Assembly (NCBI GenBank): GCA_017959625.1
Contig: JAGDAG010000270.1
Location: forward strand, 1-5,320
Direction of reading: 5' to 3'
DNA: 5,320 nucleotides
Origin: Abditibacteriota bacterium
GTDB lineage: Bacteria; Armatimonadota; UBA5829
Shown here: in pieces, positions 5,181 through 5,320 of the stretch
How positions within the stretch are numbered: the stretch's first letter is position 1
Layout of the letters: every line of letters begins with the position of its first letter
Program-made: the position numbers and the translations under genes
The notes under the pieces: model-generated
What the model was told of the DNA's origin: nothing
Databases searched by the model: none
Seen by the model: the letters and a program-made list of their open reading frames with translations, nothing else

Positions 5181-5203
5181 CAAATGCAATTATACTGCAT
5201 TTG
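5181..5203. promoter_or_regulatory. 23-bp inverted-repeat operator over the AbiE promoter
   Basis: CAAATGCA (5181-5188) and TGCATTTG (5196-5203) are perfect eight-base arms around a seven-base centre that contains the -10 box of the antitoxin-toxin operon. A dimer bound here would block RNA polymerase directly. Studied AbiEi antitoxins bind inverted repeats in their own promoters, so the antitoxin is the natural ligand. The left arm ends at the first base of the SD, so there is almost no leader. Confidence 0.75.
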
Positions 5204-5217
5204 CGGGAGAAAATCAA
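5189..5217 (-). promoter_or_regulatory. Sigma70-type promoter of the AbiE operon
   Basis: Minus strand: TTGATT (5212-5217, 4/6 match to TTGACA), a 17-bp spacer, and a perfect TATAAT (5189-5194). The start point is expected near 5182, giving a leader of only about 14 bases with GGAGGAG at its very beginning. The -10 lies in the centre of the inverted repeat at 5181-5203. Confidence 0.8.
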
Positions 5218-5259
5218 CGCTTTTTTTGAAAGAGCAGCGCCTCCCGCGCGCCGGACGAC

Positions 5260-5290
5260 AAAAAAACCTGACCCCAAAGGGATCAGGTTT
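5260..5290 (-). terminator. Terminator of the tRNA transcript
   Basis: On the minus strand AAACCTGA-U-CCC pairs with GGG-G-UCAGGUUU around a UUU loop, then continues into a U-run (seven Ts counting those that can pair). The single non-Watson-Crick position is a U-G wobble on the minus strand but a C-A mismatch on the plus strand, so the hairpin is built for the minus strand. It starts one base past the CCA end of the tRNA. Confidence 0.88.
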
Positions 5291-5291
5291 C

Positions 5292-5320
5292 TGGTGGCGC
5301 AGGCCAGACTTGAACTGGCG
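5292..5320 (-). tRNA. tRNA gene, 3' end only (isotype not determinable)
   Basis: The minus strand shows the T arm GCCAG-TTCAAGT-CTGGC (5319-5303, five pairs and a seven-base loop with the TTCAA signature), the seven-base 3' acceptor strand CTGCGCC (5302-5296), discriminator A (5295) and an encoded CCA (5294-5292). The rest of the gene, including the anticodon, lies beyond the window. The matching 5' acceptor strand should be GGCGCAG. Discriminator A and a C3-G70 pair argue against cysteine and alanine tRNAs respectively. An intrinsic terminator follows directly, so this is probably the last gene of its transcript. Confidence 0.9.

Overview
This window comes from a bacterial chromosome. It has strong Shine-Dalgarno sites (AAAGGAG, GGAGGAG), sigma70-type promoters with perfect TATAAT -10 boxes, and U-tailed intrinsic terminators. 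Base composition is fairly GC-rich, yet ATA is freely used for isoleucine in every gene, and all genes appear to share this usage. The gene set (a CoA-disulfide/persulfide reductase fused to sulfur carriers, plus an AbiE-type toxin-antitoxin pair) fits an anaerobic or gut-type bacterium. The phylum cannot be fixed from the sequence.

Layout: (1) Positions 1-292 hold no protein gene but two diverged copies of a ~105-117 bp direct repeat. Read on the minus strand, copy B (160-276) is a complete small-RNA transcription unit: TTGCAA-17 bp-TATAAT, a start point about 7 bases downstream, a 5' hairpin, an 18-base single-stranded linker within a nine-base match to the 16S rRNA anti-Shine-Dalgarno tail (ACCUCCUUU), and a C6-GCAA-G6 terminator with seven Us. 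Copy A (3-108) keeps the hairpin and terminator but has lost the -10 region. (2) 293-943 (-) encodes a LacA/Maa-type hexapeptide O-acetyltransferase. (3) 944-1185 is a divergent promoter region with an extended -10 in each direction, a near-palindrome, and hairpins in both leaders. (4) 1186-3633 (+) encodes an 815-residue fusion: CoA-disulfide/persulfide reductase, rhodanese, TusA and DsrE-type domains, each with its active cysteine present. A strong terminator follows. (5) 3730-5168 (-) is a two-gene AbiEi/AbiEii-like (type IV) toxin-antitoxin operon. Antitoxin and toxin overlap by four bases, and the promoter's -10 box lies inside a 23-bp inverted repeat, as expected for autoregulation. (6) 5260-5320 (-) is the 3' end of a tRNA gene and its terminator, cut by the window edge.

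How the parts relate: the reductase fusion looks like a self-contained device that reduces CoA- or thiol-persulfides and relays sulfane sulfur between cysteines. The acetyltransferase is divergent from it and probably unrelated. The AbiE operon is a separate defence/stability cassette just downstream of a tRNA. The most novel candidate is the pair of putative anti-SD small RNAs at the left end; its C-rich linker would complement Shine-Dalgarno sites in general, including those in this window, so its target is unknown.
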